Shown here one piece after another: positions 5,764 to 6,606 of a DNA stretch of 6,606 nt. Positions within the stretch are counted from its first letter, which is position 1. Every line of letters begins with the position of its first letter. The notes under the pieces were generated by a model. That model was not told the origin of the DNA and did not search any database. It saw nothing but the letters and a program-made list of their open reading frames with translations. Origin of the DNA: Bordetella parapertussis (lineage in GTDB: Bacteria > Pseudomonadota > Gammaproteobacteria > Burkholderiales > SG8-39); assembly GCA_945906975.1 (NCBI GenBank), contig CAMDRY010000184.1, positions 1 through 6,606 on the forward strand. Reading direction: 5' to 3'. The position numbers and the translations under genes were made by a program.

Positions 5764-5844
5764 CTGCGGGGTCCCCAGCTTATCCGGCAAGCTCGATAAC
5801 CCTGCAACCCGGTTGGCTCTTGTATTTGCTCACTGAAAGGAAAC
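5764..5844 (+). promoter_or_regulatory. Structured htpX leader, possible ROSE-like RNA thermometer
   Basis: Successive short hairpins can be drawn: CTG-GG / CC-CAG (5764-5778, alternative to the next), AGCTT / AAGCT (5777-5793) and CAAC / GTTG (5805-5815). A final stem covers the ribosome binding site: TTGCT (5826-5830) faces AGGA (5838-5841) across a 7-base loop, extended by 5822-5825 pairing with 5842-5844 with one bulge. UUGCU opposite AGGA, with an unpaired G, is the hallmark of ROSE thermometers in heat-shock gene leaders. The pairings were drawn by eye; the core match is short and could be chance. Confidence 0.35.
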
Positions 5845-5848
5845 CCTT

Positions 5849-6606
5849 ATGAAACGCATCATCCTGTTTCTGGTGACCAACCTGGCAGTCATGCTGGTGC
5901 TGTCGGTGACCCTGCGCCTGCTCGGCGTGGATCGTTTCATGACGTCTCAAGGCCTGAACCTTGGCATGCTGCTCGCCTTCTCGCTGGTGGTGGGTTTTGG
6001 CGGCGCGTTCATTTCGCTGCTGATGTCCAAGCCCCTGGCCAAATGGTCCACCGGCGCACAAATCCTCAACGGCACTGAAAACACCGATGCCGCGTGGCTG
6101 GTGGCCACCGTGCACAAGCTGGCCGATCGGGCCGGCATCAACATGCCCGAAGTGGCCATTTACGAGGGTGAACCGAATGCCTTCGCCACCGGCGCGTTCA
6201 AAAATTCCGCGCTGGTCGCCGTATCCAGCGGCCTGCTGCAATCGATGACGCGCGAGGAAGTCGAGGCGGTGCTCGCCCATGAGGTGGCGCACGTCGCCAA
6301 CGGCGACATGGTCACGCTCACGCTGATTCAGGGTGTGGTCAACACCTTCGTTGTGTTCCTTGCCCGCGTGGTCGGGTATTTTGTCGACAAGGTCATACTG
6401 AAAAATGACCGCGAAGGCACCGGCATTGGCTACTTCGTCACCGTTATCGCCTGCGAAATCGTGTTCGGCATCGCCGCCTCTATCATCGTCGCCTGGTTCT
6501 CGCGCCAGCGCGAATTCCGCGCCGACGCCGGCTCGGCGCAGTACATGGGCAACGCCACGCCGATGATCCACGCCTTGTCACGCCTCGGCGGCCTCACCCC
6601 GGGCGA
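5849..6606 (+). CDS. htpX: HtpX, M48-family membrane zinc metalloprotease, N-terminal part (runs off right edge)
   Basis: The first 252 codons encode HtpX, an inner-membrane metalloprotease that degrades misfolded membrane proteins together with FtsH. Membrane helices lie at about 4-25 and 38-60, then a cytoplasmic part carrying the zinc motif HEVAH (144-148) followed by [17 protein letters not shown], the HtpX signature. Two further hydrophobic stretches lie near 158-178 and 195-217. E222 in [13 protein letters not shown] is the expected third zinc ligand. N-terminal [15 protein letters not shown] matches the usual HtpX start. The ATG at 5849 has AGGA seven bases upstream. Full-length HtpX is about 290 residues, so some 40 residues are missing at the right edge. 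The upstream region indicates heat-shock control by sigma-32 plus a basal promoter. Confidence 0.96.
   Translation, partial: MKRIILFLVTNLAVMLVLSVTLRLLGVDRFMTSQGLNLGMLLAFSLVVGFGGAFISLLMSKPLAKWSTGAQILNGTENTDAAWLVATVHKLADRAGINMPEVAIYEGEPNAFATGAFKNSALVAVSSGLLQSMTREEVEAVLAHEVAHVANGDMVTLTLIQGVVNTFVVFLARVVGYFVDKVILKNDREGTGIGYFVTVIACEIVFGIAASIIVAWFSRQREFRADAGSAQYMGNATPMIHALSRLGGLTPG

Larger units (their letters stand above)
5536..5848. other. Divergent control region between the EamA gene and htpX
   Basis: These 313 bases contain no convincing gene. The right half holds the htpX control elements: a sigma-32 promoter (5667-5694), a sigma-70-like promoter (5728-5755) and a structured leader (5764-5844). 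For the EamA gene, reading leftward, only a GGAGAG ribosome binding site is clear. I find no good -35/-10 pair for it in 5536-5660. Confidence 0.65.

Noticed and set aside
5780..6571. A 263-codon minus-strand open frame opposite htpX
   Set aside because: It is antisense to the clear HtpX coding sequence and its HEVAH motif.
1..6606. tRNA or rRNA genes, CRISPR arrays, insertion sequences, attachment sites
   Set aside because: I found no cloverleaf, regularly spaced repeats, transposase motifs or long terminal inverted repeats by eye.

Overview
The window looks like chromosomal DNA from a high-GC betaproteobacterium, most likely of the Burkholderiales. The basis is a Bug-type tricarboxylate-transport binding protein, a proteobacterial htpX, strong GC bias at third codon positions, and promoter words of the TAGAAT / TAAAAT type. 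The exact genus cannot be read from the sequence.

Layout from left to right. The 5' end of a minus-strand Bug/TctC periplasmic binding protein runs off the left edge (1-197). A 375-base gene-free stretch follows, with a small inverted repeat (255-273) and a perfect terminator-like hairpin (520-550). Next is a plus-strand HAD-family phosphatase (573-1187) that appears to be transcribed leaderless. It converges on a minus-strand FlK-like hotdog thioesterase (1286-1702). A 204-base divergent region leads into two plus-strand genes that look like one operon: a Tat-exported metal-dependent amidohydrolase (1907-3401), broken by a one-base frameshift near 2810, and a Tat-exported alpha/beta hydrolase (3459-4514). 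A minus-strand EamA/DMT membrane transporter (4597-5535) comes next, with its own intrinsic terminator. The last 313-base gap holds the htpX control region: a near-perfect sigma-32 heat-shock promoter, a sigma-70-like promoter, and a leader able to fold over the ribosome binding site. The 5' part of htpX (5849-6606) runs off the right edge.

How the genes may work together. The amidohydrolase and alpha/beta hydrolase are adjacent, same-strand, separated by 57 bases and both carry twin-arginine signals, so they probably act on a shared substrate in the periplasm. The Bug binding protein, the acyl-CoA thioesterase and the EamA exporter are compatible with organic-acid uptake and catabolism, but orientation gives no proof of a joint pathway. 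HtpX is a separate envelope quality-control gene.

The points most worth checking are the frameshift in an otherwise intact amidohydrolase, the unassigned pair of Tat-exported hydrolases, and the apparent two-level heat control of htpX (sigma-32 promoter plus a possible ROSE-like RNA thermometer).
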